Positions 17,703 through 26,973 of a DNA stretch of 64,000 nucleotides are shown in pieces. The first letter of the stretch is position 1. Each line of letters opens with the position of its first letter. Under the pieces are notes generated by a model that saw only the letters and a list, made by a program, of their open reading frames with translations, had not been told where the DNA came from and did not search any database. Position numbers and translations under genes: made by a program. This DNA is from Flavihumibacter fluvii. Lineage in GTDB: Bacteria; Bacteroidota; Bacteroidia; Chitinophagales; Chitinophagaceae. Where the stretch lies: the NCBI RefSeq assembly GCF_018595675.2, contig NZ_CP092333.1:1388001-1452000 (forward strand). The letters are read 5' to 3'.

Positions 17703-18890
17703 ATGCAGTGCATCATCTTCTCCGAGGAATATTGCCATCCGGAAAATCTTTTTCCATTTACATTAACCAGGCGCATCCAGGACATCAGGGTGGGTATTTT
17801 AACCATCCGGGAAAAATGGGAGCAATCCCTGGGTTTATCTTCTTTCGATAAATGGGAGGGAGATTATAAGGAAAGTACCCGGTCCATCACTATTGACGGG
17901 AATATTTCAGAAGGCAATTACCTGATGATTCATGCGAATATATTGCCAACACCAGCCCTCACAATGGCAATCAAAGCCCTGCAACCCGGCCAGTTACTGA
18001 TGCATCCTGTATCCGGGGCTATTGCGTTTCATTTTAATGCCACCGATGTTGCGTCCTTGCATAAAATACGGGTGCGGCAAACAATCCTATATGAAGACGA
18101 TGTGCCCAGTTTACAGAAACCCTGGGATATTTTTGCCATCAATGAACTGGCCATACAACTGGATGTAGATTTAATTACCAAAGGAAGGCGTTCAGCGGAA
18201 ATAAGTGCAACAAACCAGGTAATAGGCAAGGAGAAGGTATTCCTGGAGGAAGGTGCAAGACTTGAGTATTGTATCATCAATGCCTCTGTTGGTCCCGTGT
18301 ATATTGGCAAGGATGCCCTGATCATGGAAGGCTCAATGCTGAGGGGCCCGGTTGCCATCCTCGAAAATTCCGTCGTTAAAATGGGCACTAAGTTGTATGG
18401 TGCCACAACCATTGGCCCTTTTTGTGTAGCTGGCGGCGAGATCAAGAATGTAGTGATGATGGGATATTCTAACAAAGCTCATGATGGTTACCTGGGAGAT
18501 GCCGTTATCGGCGAATGGTGTAACCTGGGGGCCGGAACATCTGCTTCGAATATAAAAAATAATGCTGGTCCTGTCTTCGTCTACCACCCGGCCAGCGAAG
18601 GTGGTAAAGGCATGGCGGGCATTAAGTGCGGACTGATGATGGCGGATTACAGTCGTGCGGCAATCAATAGTTCCTTTAATACAGGCACTGTTGTGGGTGT
18701 CTCCTGTACAGTTTTTGGGTCTGGTTTGTTACCGAGGTATATACCTAACTTTTCATGGGGGGCAGAAGGTGTGCGGAAATATGATTTTGATAATGCGCTT
18801 AAGGATATCCGAAATTGGAAAAAACTAAAAGATAATGATCTTAGTGAAAGAGAAGAGAATATCTTGAGATACATTTACGACAATTTTTAA
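17703..18890 (+). CDS. GlmU family protein (putative sugar nucleotidyltransferase)
   Basis: Protein of 395 residues with a degenerate nucleotidyltransferase-like N-terminal half and a C-terminal left-handed beta-helix. The helix (about 190-350) has the hexapeptide rhythm and the GlmU-like stretch GYSNKAHDGYLGDAVIGEWCNLGAGT with SNIKNN. The N-terminal half starts with CIIFSE and FPFTLTRRIQDIRVG and has no GxGTRxxP signature, so UTP-transferase activity is doubtful. The usual GlmU acetyltransferase histidine region is recognisable as NKAHDGYLG. In Bacteroidota the gene often sits beside tpiA, as here (15-base gap). The role is probably in activated amino-sugar metabolism, which is inference. 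Confidence 0.8.
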   Translation: MQCIIFSEEYCHPENLFPFTLTRRIQDIRVGILTIREKWEQSLGLSSFDKWEGDYKESTRSITIDGNISEGNYLMIHANILPTPALTMAIKALQPGQLLMHPVSGAIAFHFNATDVASLHKIRVRQTILYEDDVPSLQKPWDIFAINELAIQLDVDLITKGRRSAEISATNQVIGKEKVFLEEGARLEYCIINASVGPVYIGKDALIMEGSMLRGPVAILENSVVKMGTKLYGATTIGPFCVAGGEIKNVVMMGYSNKAHDGYLGDAVIGEWCNLGAGTSASNIKNNAGPVFVYHPASEGGKGMAGIKCGLMMADYSRAAINSSFNTGTVVGVSCTVFGSGLLPRYIPNFSWGAEGVRKYDFDNALKDIRNWKKLKDNDLSEREENILRYIYDNF

Positions 18891-18905
18891 CCCAATTCCA
18901 TAAGA

Positions 18906-19667
18906 ATGAGAAAACAAATCGCTGCGGCAAACTGGAAAATGAACCTGACCTACCAGCAAGGAGAAAAACTATTAGATGAGATCTTACAGGCCAAAACACC
19001 TCTCCAAAGCCACCAACAGGTGATCTTCACGGTTCCATTTCCTTATTTGATTTTAGCCAACAGTGAAGTCGCCAATGAATCACATTATGCGGTTGCAGCC
19101 CAGAATTGTTACCATAAAAAATCAGGTGCATATACAGGTGAGGTTTCGGCAGAAATGCTGCAATCCATTGGGATCAAATATTGTGTTGTAGGCCATAGTG
19201 AAAGAAGGGAATATTTTGGTGAAACCAACCAGCAACTTGCTGAAAAAATAAATCTCCTGCTGCAATATGGCATCCAGCCAATTTTTTGTTGCGGTGAAGC
19301 CCTGGCAATCAGGGAAGCGGCTACGCAAAATGCCTGGGTGGAAACCCAATTAAAGGAATCCCTTTTCCATTTATCTGCAGAAGAACTTGAAAAAGTAATC
19401 ATTGCCTATGAACCCATCTGGGCTATTGGTACCGGCAAAACAGCTACTGCCGCGCAAGCCCAGGAGATGCATGAACATATCAGGAGCTTCCTGGCAAAAC
19501 AATATGGAGCAAATGTGGCAAACAATATTTCCATCCTTTACGGCGGTAGTGTTAAAGGGTCAAATGCTGCTGAAATTTTTGCCGGAGCAGATGTGGACGG
19601 TGGATTAGTTGGTGGCGCATCACTGGTTGCAGAAGATTTCGTCGCAATAATTGCTGCCTTAAAATAA
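18906..19667 (+). CDS. tpiA: Triosephosphate isomerase
   Basis: Glycolytic/gluconeogenic enzyme interconverting dihydroxyacetone phosphate and glyceraldehyde 3-phosphate. The 253-residue TIM barrel has all catalytic residues: N9 and K11 in AANWKMN, H97 in GHSERR, and E169 in the signature AYEPIWAIGTG. The phosphate-binding loops YGGSVKGSN and DGGLVGGASL lie near the C-terminus. It is the second gene of a plus-strand run (GlmU-like, tpiA, hemerythrin, methyltransferase, glycosyltransferase) with gaps of 6-32 bases. Confidence 0.97.
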   Translation: MRKQIAAANWKMNLTYQQGEKLLDEILQAKTPLQSHQQVIFTVPFPYLILANSEVANESHYAVAAQNCYHKKSGAYTGEVSAEMLQSIGIKYCVVGHSERREYFGETNQQLAEKINLLLQYGIQPIFCCGEALAIREAATQNAWVETQLKESLFHLSAEELEKVIIAYEPIWAIGTGKTATAAQAQEMHEHIRSFLAKQYGANVANNISILYGGSVKGSNAAEIFAGADVDGGLVGGASLVAEDFVAIIAALK

Positions 19668-19673
19668 TACAAT

Positions 19674-20141
19674 ATGCAACGTGCCGAAGTCTTGCAACCC
19701 TTATCAAGGCAACATAAATCTTCCCTGATGACCTGTTTATTGCTCAGGAAGGGTGTAATTAAGCACGCACCTGTTGCCGTGATGGCAGATTTTTTCCTGC
19801 AATGCTGGAATACAGAAATCTTACCCCATTTTGAACAGGAAGAAAAGATATTGATTCCTTTGCTGAATAAATATCCAAAAGGGAAGGCTTTAGCCACAAC
19901 TATAACCAGGGACCACGAATTGATCAGGAATGGAGTGGGTCATTTAAAGCAGGAGGCCCTGAATGAAAGATTGATCAGTAACCTGGCCGACCAGTTAGAA
20001 CAACATATCCGATTCGAAGAACGTATTGTCTTTCAGGAAATGCAGGAATTTATTACTCCTGAGGATTTGGAACAGCTTCATTTTATGGAAAAGGATCATC
20101 CGGCTGTTTGCAACAATTACCCCAATAAATTCTGGGAGTAA
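19674..20141 (+). CDS. Hemerythrin domain-containing protein
   Basis: Small helical protein (155 aa) with the likely di-iron ligands of the hemerythrin HHE fold: SRQH near residue 14, LPHFEQEEK near 50-57, TRDHELI near 79-84 and LEQHIRFEERIVF near 109-120. Such proteins bind O2 or NO, or sense iron and oxygen; the specific role here is unknown. It is fused to nothing and has no DUF438 or ScdA-type partner domain. It begins six bases after tpiA and is followed 18 bases later by a methyltransferase, so it belongs to that transcript. Confidence 0.85.
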   Translation: MQRAEVLQPLSRQHKSSLMTCLLLRKGVIKHAPVAVMADFFLQCWNTEILPHFEQEEKILIPLLNKYPKGKALATTITRDHELIRNGVGHLKQEALNERLISNLADQLEQHIRFEERIVFQEMQEFITPEDLEQLHFMEKDHPAVCNNYPNKFWE

Positions 20142-20159
20142 CCATTGACATCGTTTTCC

Positions 20160-21191
20160 ATGCTAAGAACATTATTGACCCATCTCCGTTGCCCTTTAAG
20201 TAAAGGATTATTGCGCATTGAAATTATTGATGGCAAAGACCATATCAGAACAGGGATCCTGTATGCTGATTGCGGTATGGTTTACCCGGTTATTGATGGA
20301 ATCCCACGTTTATTGCTGGAAAGTTTTATTGACAATGAATTCATGCTGGCCCGGCATATTCCTGGTTTTGCGGAAAGAAAAATACAGTTGATGACAACAT
20401 TTGGACAACAGATCCGGGTTGCCCAGGAAAGGAACCGGTTGTCTAAAAAAAGCTTTAGCCTGGAATGGCGATTGCTGGAGAACAATGACCATATCAAGGT
20501 TTGGCAGACCGACGAAAGTTCCTATAAAAAACAATTGTATGACGAACTGAATATCAGTGAGCCTGACCTGCATGGTAAAAAAGTAATTGATATCGGTTGT
20601 GGCCATGGCCGGACTTCTGCATTATTGGCCCGGCATGCGGAACTTGTTATCGGGATGGACCTGGGCTCCAGTGTGGTCCACGTAGGCCAGAAAAACAAAC
20701 AAGATCATTGCCATTTCATACAAGCCGACCTGCACCATTTGCCATTTGATCCCGCATACTTTGATCTCGTTTATTCCAGCGGAGTCATCCACCATACAGA
20801 AAATACAGAAAATGCATTTGTTAGCATAAGCGGGCTGGTCAATAAAGGGGGTGTCTTGTGTGTGTGGTTATACCAGCCTTATAAAAACCTGGTGCACCAG
20901 GTTATGCTTGCCTTAAGGAAAATTACGATCCACCTGCCTTTGCAGCTCCAGTTTTGGCTGTACCTTATTTTTCTTGTTCCCGTTCATAAACTGGTCTCGC
21001 TTTTTAAAGGGCATAAAATCCATTGGCGCGAAATCATGATCAATCACCTCGATATGCTGAGCCCGCAATTCAGGTTTGAACATACCCCTGGAGAAGTAAT
21101 GGAATGGTACAGCAAAAACCATTTCGGACAGGTGAAAACAACAACCAGGAATAAAATCGGTTTTTCCATAATTGGGGTTAAAGAGGTATAA
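20160..21191 (+). CDS. Class I SAM-dependent methyltransferase with Trm112-like N-terminus
   Basis: Methyltransferase of 343 residues from the ATG at 20160; a TTG at 20145 adds five residues. The N-terminal ~55 residues form a Trm112p-like domain (LLTHLRCPLSKGLL, DCGMVYPVIDGIPRLL). The AdoMet fold follows: motif I VIDIGCGHGRTSAL at about 141-154, the acidic end of strand 2 in VIGMDLGS, and FDLVYSSGVIHHTEN as motif IV. The C-terminal third has hydrophobic stretches (LQFWLYLIFLVPVHKL) that may touch the membrane. The family includes many methylases of glycans and lipids. With a glycosyltransferase next in line, methylation of a surface sugar or lipid intermediate is plausible. Confidence 0.8.
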   Translation: MLRTLLTHLRCPLSKGLLRIEIIDGKDHIRTGILYADCGMVYPVIDGIPRLLLESFIDNEFMLARHIPGFAERKIQLMTTFGQQIRVAQERNRLSKKSFSLEWRLLENNDHIKVWQTDESSYKKQLYDELNISEPDLHGKKVIDIGCGHGRTSALLARHAELVIGMDLGSSVVHVGQKNKQDHCHFIQADLHHLPFDPAYFDLVYSSGVIHHTENTENAFVSISGLVNKGGVLCVWLYQPYKNLVHQVMLALRKITIHLPLQLQFWLYLIFLVPVHKLVSLFKGHKIHWREIMINHLDMLSPQFRFEHTPGEVMEWYSKNHFGQVKTTTRNKIGFSIIGVKEV

Positions 21192-21223
21192 TTTCATATT
21201 TTCACTGCATCCTAAAATGAATA

Positions 21224-23359
21224 ATGCTTATTGGAATTTTTGACACCGAACACTTTGAAACAGCTTATCCACTGGTTAAACTCTTCGATCTTCCCGGGAA
21301 TTCCATCATTATTTTTACCAATCTGCCCACCGCCTTGCTCCTGAAAGAAATGCTGGGAAACCGGTCGGAACATTACTCCTGGATCATCCAGGGTGCAGAT
21401 GAACATCATGTCAGGTTTATTTATAGGATTCACAATATTCTGCAGCAAAGGGAGCCGGACCTTTTCCTGTACAGCACTGTAAGCCATAACCACCTCTTTC
21501 ATGCGGTTTTGCTAAAACTTCATCCAAGGATGCGGTCTGTTCTTACCCTGCATGCCATAAACAGCCTGTTTTATTTTCCATTATCCCTGAACCCAAAGGA
21601 ATTTTTCAGGTCCCTGGGCAGGAAACTATTATTAAAAACTGTCGGGGAATTGAATGTGCTTTCGCCAAACCTGAAAGCGCCCCTGCAGCAAAAACTGCCA
21701 TCCCCGAAAAAAATTCACCATATTCCTGGCGTTGTCTTTGAATATAAAAACAAAGAGCAGCCGGTTACTCATTTTATCAGGCTTGTTGTACCGGGTTCAA
21801 TTGACGGCGGGAGAAGGGATTATTTGCAGGTTTTTGAATTACTCAATCTGGCAGAAAAGCAAAAACTTCCGCTTGAAATTGTGATCCTCGGTGCCCCTTA
21901 CCGGGAATATGGCCAGGGGATTATTCAGAAGGCAAGAGCATGGCATGGTGTTTTTTGCAGAATCATTTTGATAACGGACGGAATTATTCCCGCCCTGGTT
22001 TTTGACGCGGAGTTGAATGCCGCTCATTTTGTTTTTATTCCGGCTGTTATTGAATCTTACGCGTATAACGGGATAAAAGAAGAATATGGCCTTACTAAGA
22101 CTTCCGGAAGTATATTCGATACCATAAAAATGGCCAAACCCTTCTTGTATCCATCCGCGCTTAGCATTCCGGCAGACATGGCAAGCAGTGGATTCGGGTA
22201 TAAAAACCTGGCTGAAATAATCAGTTTCCTTCAAGCAATATTTACGGACAAAAGGAGCTATAGTGCCTGGAACGAAAAAGCCTTCCAAAATAGTTTAAAG
22301 TACACAATTGACCAGGTAAGATCAGAGAATCATTCCCTGTTGGCAGGTACCCATCTGTATTTTTTACAGCTTTATTCTGGCAGGCAATACAGGCATGGCG
22401 GAATTGGTTATTCAGACATTGAAGCCATCCTTCTGGAAGAAGGTTATTTACCAATTTCATTAACTGAAAAATATGGTTGGCTCTCAGTGATGAAAAGATG
22501 GATCGGGGTACAGCAAGTAATTCAGCGGTTGCCTTTTGAATCATTTGTGGTTTGCCTCCTGCCAGTATACCCGCGCATGTATAAATACCTTCTGAAAAGG
22601 CTTTCAATGCATGGTCACCGGCTGATTTTTATGGTTACGGATATTGATGGGCTAAAAGATGGGAACAACCGGGTGCTTGTTGAGGAATTAAAACTGATGC
22701 AACTGGCCAATCATTTTATTGTACATTCTGAAGCAATGGAACAATGGTTGAAAAACAGGTTTCCCGGAGCGATAACTAGTATTCTGGGGCCCTTCGATTT
22801 CCTGGCCCCGCCTGTTAACCGGCAAAGGTTTAAATCAAATCTTGTCTGTTTTGCCGGAAACCTTGAAAAAAGTATTTTCCTGAATGATCTGCACAAGATT
22901 GGGCAGGTATCTTTTTACCTGTATGGAGATGGCATCACCGATAAGATCCGTCAGCAGGTGAACTGCACCTGGAAAGGCAGTTATGATCCCCATACCTTGC
23001 CTTCAGTTCTGGAAGGGTCATTTGGCCTGGTATGGGAGGGCGATTCAATAATTGGTGCTGAAGGATCGATAGGAAATTACACGAAGATTATTTTTCACCA
23101 TAAACTTTCACTATACATCCTTGCCGGAATACCGGTGATTGCGCCGGTATTTAGTGCATCTGCAGCTTATATCAGGTCGCATGGAATTGGTTGGCTCATC
23201 AACAACCTGGAAGAATTACCAGGCCTGATCGCCGGTATATCAGAAACGGATTACCAGGCAGCCATTGATTCAATGCAACCAATTGCGGATGAGCTATCAA
23301 AAGGTCAGCATTTCAGGAAAGCCCTACGTGAAATTATTGCAATAAAAACTAGTTCTTGA
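21224..23359 (+). CDS. Fused double glycosyltransferase-like protein
   Basis: Unusually long single reading frame of 711 residues that appears to join two GT-B-type units. The N-terminal half (about 1-375) reads like a GT4-style protein: LYSTVSHNHLFHAVLLKL, VLTLHAINSLFYF, VVPGSIDGGRRDYLQVFEL and a degenerate donor site. The C-terminal half (about 378-711) resembles Gtf3/galactofuranosyltransferase-type enzymes: GGIGYSDIEAILLEEGY, FMVTDIDGLKDGN, SLYILAGIPVIAPVFSASAAYI and GIGWLINNLEELPGLI. No membrane anchor is visible. It follows the methyltransferase by 32 bases, and its end overlaps the convergent acbp gene by 11 bases. Donor and acceptor are unknown. Confidence 0.65.
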   Translation: MLIGIFDTEHFETAYPLVKLFDLPGNSIIIFTNLPTALLLKEMLGNRSEHYSWIIQGADEHHVRFIYRIHNILQQREPDLFLYSTVSHNHLFHAVLLKLHPRMRSVLTLHAINSLFYFPLSLNPKEFFRSLGRKLLLKTVGELNVLSPNLKAPLQQKLPSPKKIHHIPGVVFEYKNKEQPVTHFIRLVVPGSIDGGRRDYLQVFELLNLAEKQKLPLEIVILGAPYREYGQGIIQKARAWHGVFCRIILITDGIIPALVFDAELNAAHFVFIPAVIESYAYNGIKEEYGLTKTSGSIFDTIKMAKPFLYPSALSIPADMASSGFGYKNLAEIISFLQAIFTDKRSYSAWNEKAFQNSLKYTIDQVRSENHSLLAGTHLYFLQLYSGRQYRHGGIGYSDIEAILLEEGYLPISLTEKYGWLSVMKRWIGVQQVIQRLPFESFVVCLLPVYPRMYKYLLKRLSMHGHRLIFMVTDIDGLKDGNNRVLVEELKLMQLANHFIVHSEAMEQWLKNRFPGAITSILGPFDFLAPPVNRQRFKSNLVCFAGNLEKSIFLNDLHKIGQVSFYLYGDGITDKIRQQVNCTWKGSYDPHTLPSVLEGSFGLVWEGDSIIGAEGSIGNYTKIIFHHKLSLYILAGIPVIAPVFSASAAYIRSHGIGWLINNLEELPGLIAGISETDYQAAIDSMQPIADELSKGQHFRKALREIIAIKTSS

Positions 23360-23603
23360 GTTTTTGCACAAGGTTGATATACTCCTGCTGCGCTTCCTCT
23401 GTTGTCTTACCTTTTAAGGCAGACCATGCTTCATATTTTGCTTTTGCCACAAAATCGAACATATTCGGTGCTTCTCCGTTCACATCACCTTCTGTTGCCT
23501 GTTTATATAACGAATACAATTGCAGGAGAGTTTCGTTGCTGGGACGCTCGCTTAATGATTTACTATCTTCTACAGCCTGTTCAAACTGTTGTTTATGGTC
23601 CAT
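23349..23603 (-). CDS. Acyl-CoA-binding protein
   Basis: Small four-helix protein of 84 residues that binds medium- and long-chain acyl-CoA esters and buffers or transports them in the cytosol. The match to the eukaryote-like ACBP signature is strong: LLQLYSLYKQATEGD (about 26-40), then KYEAWSALKGKTTEEAQQEYI (Lys, Trp and Tyr ligand positions) near 56-76. Bacterial ACBPs are scattered but recurrent in Bacteroidota. Its 3' end overlaps the convergent glycosyltransferase by 11 bases, and it is divergent from lepA. Confidence 0.92.
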   Translation of the reverse strand: MDHKQQFEQAVEDSKSLSERPSNETLLQLYSLYKQATEGDVNGEAPNMFDFVAKAKYEAWSALKGKTTEEAQQEYINLVQKLKN

Positions 23604-23622
23604 ATCCCTTGAAAATTTGCTG

Positions 23623-23653
23623 CGAAATTAACTTTTTTTGCGGCAATCACCAA
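23623..23653 (-). promoter_or_regulatory. Predicted promoter of the acyl-CoA-binding protein gene
   Basis: On the minus strand TTG (23651-23653), then exactly 20 bases, then TAATTTCG (23623-23630), one mismatch from TAnnTTTG. The start codon is 19 bases downstream. Confidence 0.4.
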
Positions 23654-23705
23654 TAATGCTCCCAACCACCCTTTAACAATACCGCATTTACTGGCCGGTT
23701 TTTGC

Positions 23706-23713
23706 TACTTTTG
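23706..23713 (+). promoter_or_regulatory. Predicted -7 box of lepA
   Basis: TACTTTTG, an exact TAnnTTTG match followed by CACC as is common in Bacteroidota promoters, 18 bases before the lepA ATG. The -33 element is not clear. Confidence 0.42.
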
Positions 23714-23731
23714 CACCGCATTTAAGAATAA

Positions 23732-25528
23732 ATGATGAAGAATATCCGGAATTTTTGCATAATTGCCCACATTGACCACGGAAAGAGTACGCTGGCGGAC
23801 AGGTTGTTACAAAGTACCAATACAATCAGTGAGCGGGATATGATGGACCAGGTACTGGATGATATGGACCTGGAACGGGAGAAGGGCATTACGATCAAAA
23901 GTCATGCGATCCAGATTCAATATAAACATACAGACGGCCAGGAATACACGCTTAACCTGATCGATACTCCCGGCCACGTGGATTTCAGTTATGAGGTCAG
24001 CAGGGCCCTGGCTGCCTGTGAAGGCGCTTTGTTACTGGTGGATGCTGCACAGGGTATCCAGGCGCAAACCATCAGTAATTTGTACCTGGCCATTGACAAC
24101 GACCTGGAGATCATTCCGGTGATCAATAAGATCGATATGGATGGTGCCATGATTGAGGAAGTGAAAGACCAGATCGTGGATCTGATTGGGTGCAAACCGG
24201 AAGAAATATTACTGGCAAGTGGCAGGACCGGACTTGGCGTTGATAAGATCCTTGAAGCGATCGTAGAACGTATCCCGCCGCCTAAAGGCAATCCGGATGC
24301 ACCATTGCAGGCGCTTATATTCGACAGTGTATTTAATAGTTATCGTGGAATCATCGTTTATTTTAAAGTCACCAATGGAACAATCAGGAAGGGCGATAAG
24401 ATAAAATTCGTTTCAACCGACCAGGAATATTTCGCCGATGAAGTTGGTATCCTCAAATTAAAAATGACCGAACGGAATGAGGTTTCGGCTGGGGATGTGG
24501 GTTATGTAATTACCGGAATAAAAAATGCAAAGGAAGTAAGGGTGGGTGATACACTTACCAATGCAGCCGTGCCAACAACTGAAATCATCAAAGGATTCCA
24601 GGAAGTTAAGCCCATGGTTTTCGCAGGTATTTTCCCGGTTGAAACTGATGAGTTTGAAGAGCTGCGTGACTGCATGGATAAACTGCAGTTGAATGATGCC
24701 TCCCTTACTTTTGAACTGGAAACTTCGCAGGCCCTTGGATTTGGTTTCCGTTGCGGATTCCTGGGAATGTTGCATATGGAAATCATCCAGGAAAGACTGG
24801 AAAGGGAATTTAACCAGACCGTAATCACCACAGTTCCGAACGTAAGTTTTATAGCCTATACCAGTAAAGGGGAAAGGATCATCGTCAATAATCCAACCGA
24901 AATGCCGGATCCAAGCCGTATCGACCGCATTGAAGAACCTTTTATCAAAGCACAGATCATTACCAAACCAGATTATATTGGTAATATCATGACCCTTTGC
25001 CTGGGGAAGCGCGGTATCCTGATTAACCAGAGTTACCTTACACAAACCAGGGTGGAATTGGTTTTTGAATTACCACTTACTGAAATCGTTTTTGATTTTT
25101 ACGATAAATTGAAAAGCCAGACCCGCGGTTATGCTTCATTTGATTACCATCCTATTGGTTATCGTGAAGCTGATATTGTTAAAATGGATATCCTCCTGAA
25201 CGGGGAGAAAGTTGATGCCCTCAGTGCATTGATCCATCGGGGCAGGGCCAATGAATTTGGCCGAAAGCTTTGTGAAAAGCTGAAAGAATTACTCCCTAAG
25301 CAAATGTTCCTGATCGCCATTCAGGCTGCCATTGGCGCCAAAGTAGTGGCCCGTGAAAACATCAGCGCCATGCGGAAAGATGTAACCGCCAAGTGTTATG
25401 GTGGTGACGTAAGCCGAAAACGCAAATTGTTGGAAAAGCAGAAAGAAGGAAAGAAAAGGATGCGCCAGATCGGTTCGGTAGAAATACCGCAGGAGGCTTT
25501 CCTGGCTGTATTAAAACTGGATGATTAG
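23732..25528 (+). CDS. lepA: Elongation factor 4 (LepA), ribosomal GTPase
   Basis: Translational GTPase that acts on the ribosome during initiation/elongation and is linked to back-translocation or subunit biogenesis. The 598-residue protein has the G1 loop AHIDHGKST (about 12-20), G2/effector [12 protein letters not shown]3 DTPGHVDF and G4 NKID. The EF-G-like domains follow, with the LepA-specific C-terminal domain ([25 protein letters not shown], near 555-580). The length is normal. Two adjacent ATG codons (23732, 23735) are possible starts. Its stop overlaps the convergent flippase stop by four bases. Confidence 0.97.
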   Translation: MMKNIRNFCIIAHIDHGKSTLADRLLQSTNTISERDMMDQVLDDMDLEREKGITIKSHAIQIQYKHTDGQEYTLNLIDTPGHVDFSYEVSRALAACEGALLLVDAAQGIQAQTISNLYLAIDNDLEIIPVINKIDMDGAMIEEVKDQIVDLIGCKPEEILLASGRTGLGVDKILEAIVERIPPPKGNPDAPLQALIFDSVFNSYRGIIVYFKVTNGTIRKGDKIKFVSTDQEYFADEVGILKLKMTERNEVSAGDVGYVITGIKNAKEVRVGDTLTNAAVPTTEIIKGFQEVKPMVFAGIFPVETDEFEELRDCMDKLQLNDASLTFELETSQALGFGFRCGFLGMLHMEIIQERLEREFNQTVITTVPNVSFIAYTSKGERIIVNNPTEMPDPSRIDRIEEPFIKAQIITKPDYIGNIMTLCLGKRGILINQSYLTQTRVELVFELPLTEIVFDFYDKLKSQTRGYASFDYHPIGYREADIVKMDILLNGEKVDALSALIHRGRANEFGRKLCEKLKELLPKQMFLIAIQAAIGAKVVARENISAMRKDVTAKCYGGDVSRKRKLLEKQKEGKKRMRQIGSVEIPQEAFLAVLKLDD

Positions 25529-26973
25529 GTTTTCTTTTGCAATTTTTCTGATGCAATATGCAGCAGGTTTAACCAGAAATCATTTTTTAAAATGATCATT
25601 TGCAGGGAAAAATATACTGCAACGAAACCTGTAATCCCGATAGCCAGTTGCAGGAAATCATTTTCCGTAATTATCTCGGCAAACCGGGCCATCAGCATCG
25701 CCACTGGAAATGCAGCCAGGCAAATGACCAGCTCTTTTGCCACCTTCCGGCTGATTTTGTAATAGGGCCGCGATAATAATATACCTGCTACCAAAACCGC
25801 CGATTCTGTGATCAGCACTGCAATGGCAGCGCCAGTTGTAAACCAGACGGGAATCAAGAGCAGGTTCAAAACAAGCGAAACCAGGCTGGCTATTGCATAC
25901 AGGATGACCAATAATTTCTCCCGGTGATGGACCATTAATACCTGTATATTAAAAAAATCATGCAGCGGTACTATAATCCAAAGGAGTGAAAATATGCGCA
26001 GTAAACTGATGGCAGGGCGATAATTTTCTCCGGATACGAACTGAATGGTCGGGCCTGCAAAAAAGAACAACAATGCACCAATCGGGATACTCAGGTGAAT
26101 AGTCATGAGTATACTGTTTGTCTGGAGGCGCTTGTCTACAGCATTGCGGAACAATTTCACAAAAAATACAATCGACGCCCCAACGAATACATTGAGGCCA
26201 AGGCGCACAATTTTTGCGGCAACAGTATATTGGCCGAGGTCCGCAACCTTTCCTGTCCGGGCCAGAATGATCGTATCTAATGTAAAGTATAATGAGCTCA
26301 ATACACCCAGCAGGGCAAAAGGTAATAGCGCCTTCAGCAATTTTCTGAAAAGAGCCGGATCCCATTTCCAATGCGGGAAAAGATCCCGGATATTCCAGAT
26401 CGTGCTTCCTGCCAGTAATGTATAGTTTATGGCACTGATCAACAGGTAATACATCAGGTGTTCCGGCTTACGGATAAAGATCAAAGTACTGATGAGTACA
26501 AATAACCGTAGTATGAAAGTGCGTTGTAATAGAAACTTATATTTTTCCTGTGACTGGAAATACCAGTCAGCATGTAACATGTAGATAACCATCACATAGG
26601 CATACAAAAAAGTGATTTCACCGGAGCCGATCTGGACAGTTCTATTGATTACATAGGCGAGGTAGGTCAACATTCCCAAAGTTGCCATCAGCACGTTTAT
26701 GAGAAAAAGATGCAGGACGGTATTCGACTGGTCGTTATCGCCAATGGCAGACTTACTAAGCAGCCGTAACCCGTAATAATTTACCCCAAATGCAGCCAGG
26801 ACATTCACCACCAGCATCATCGATTCATAAAAACCAATTATACCATAACCAGCCGGGCCAAGGGTTCGGGTCATGTATGGGAAGAGGATCAGCGGGAAAA
26901 TAATATTGAGCGCAGTATTACTATACTGCAGCAATAATTGCGTGAACGGAATTTTATTGGTTTTATCCACCAC
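25525..26973 (-). CDS. Oligosaccharide flippase family protein (Wzx-like)
   Basis: Polytopic membrane protein of 482 residues with about 12-14 hydrophobic segments, of the polysaccharide-transporter/MATE-like (MOP) superfamily. The N-terminus [21 protein letters not shown] and the following [15 protein letters not shown] are typical of O-antigen flippases (Wzx/RfbX). It probably flips lipid-linked oligosaccharide from the inner to the outer face of the inner membrane. It is the last gene of the minus-strand envelope run, and its start overlaps the end of the upstream secreted-protein gene by 11 bases, which suggests translational coupling. Confidence 0.88.
   Translation of the reverse strand: MVDKTNKIPFTQLLLQYSNTALNIIFPLILFPYMTRTLGPAGYGIIGFYESMMLVVNVLAAFGVNYYGLRLLSKSAIGDNDQSNTVLHLFLINVLMATLGMLTYLAYVINRTVQIGSGEITFLYAYVMVIYMLHADWYFQSQEKYKFLLQRTFILRLFVLISTLIFIRKPEHLMYYLLISAINYTLLAGSTIWNIRDLFPHWKWDPALFRKLLKALLPFALLGVLSSLYFTLDTIILARTGKVADLGQYTVAAKIVRLGLNVFVGASIVFFVKLFRNAVDKRLQTNSILMTIHLSIPIGALLFFFAGPTIQFVSGENYRPAISLLRIFSLLWIIVPLHDFFNIQVLMVHHREKLLVILYAIASLVSLVLNLLLIPVWFTTGAAIAVLITESAVLVAGILLSRPYYKISRKVAKELVICLAAFPVAMLMARFAEIITENDFLQLAIGITGFVAVYFSLQMIILKNDFWLNLLHIASEKLQKKT

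Noticed and set aside
24458-25045. 195-codon minus-strand frame
   Set aside because: Antisense to lepA, no family features.
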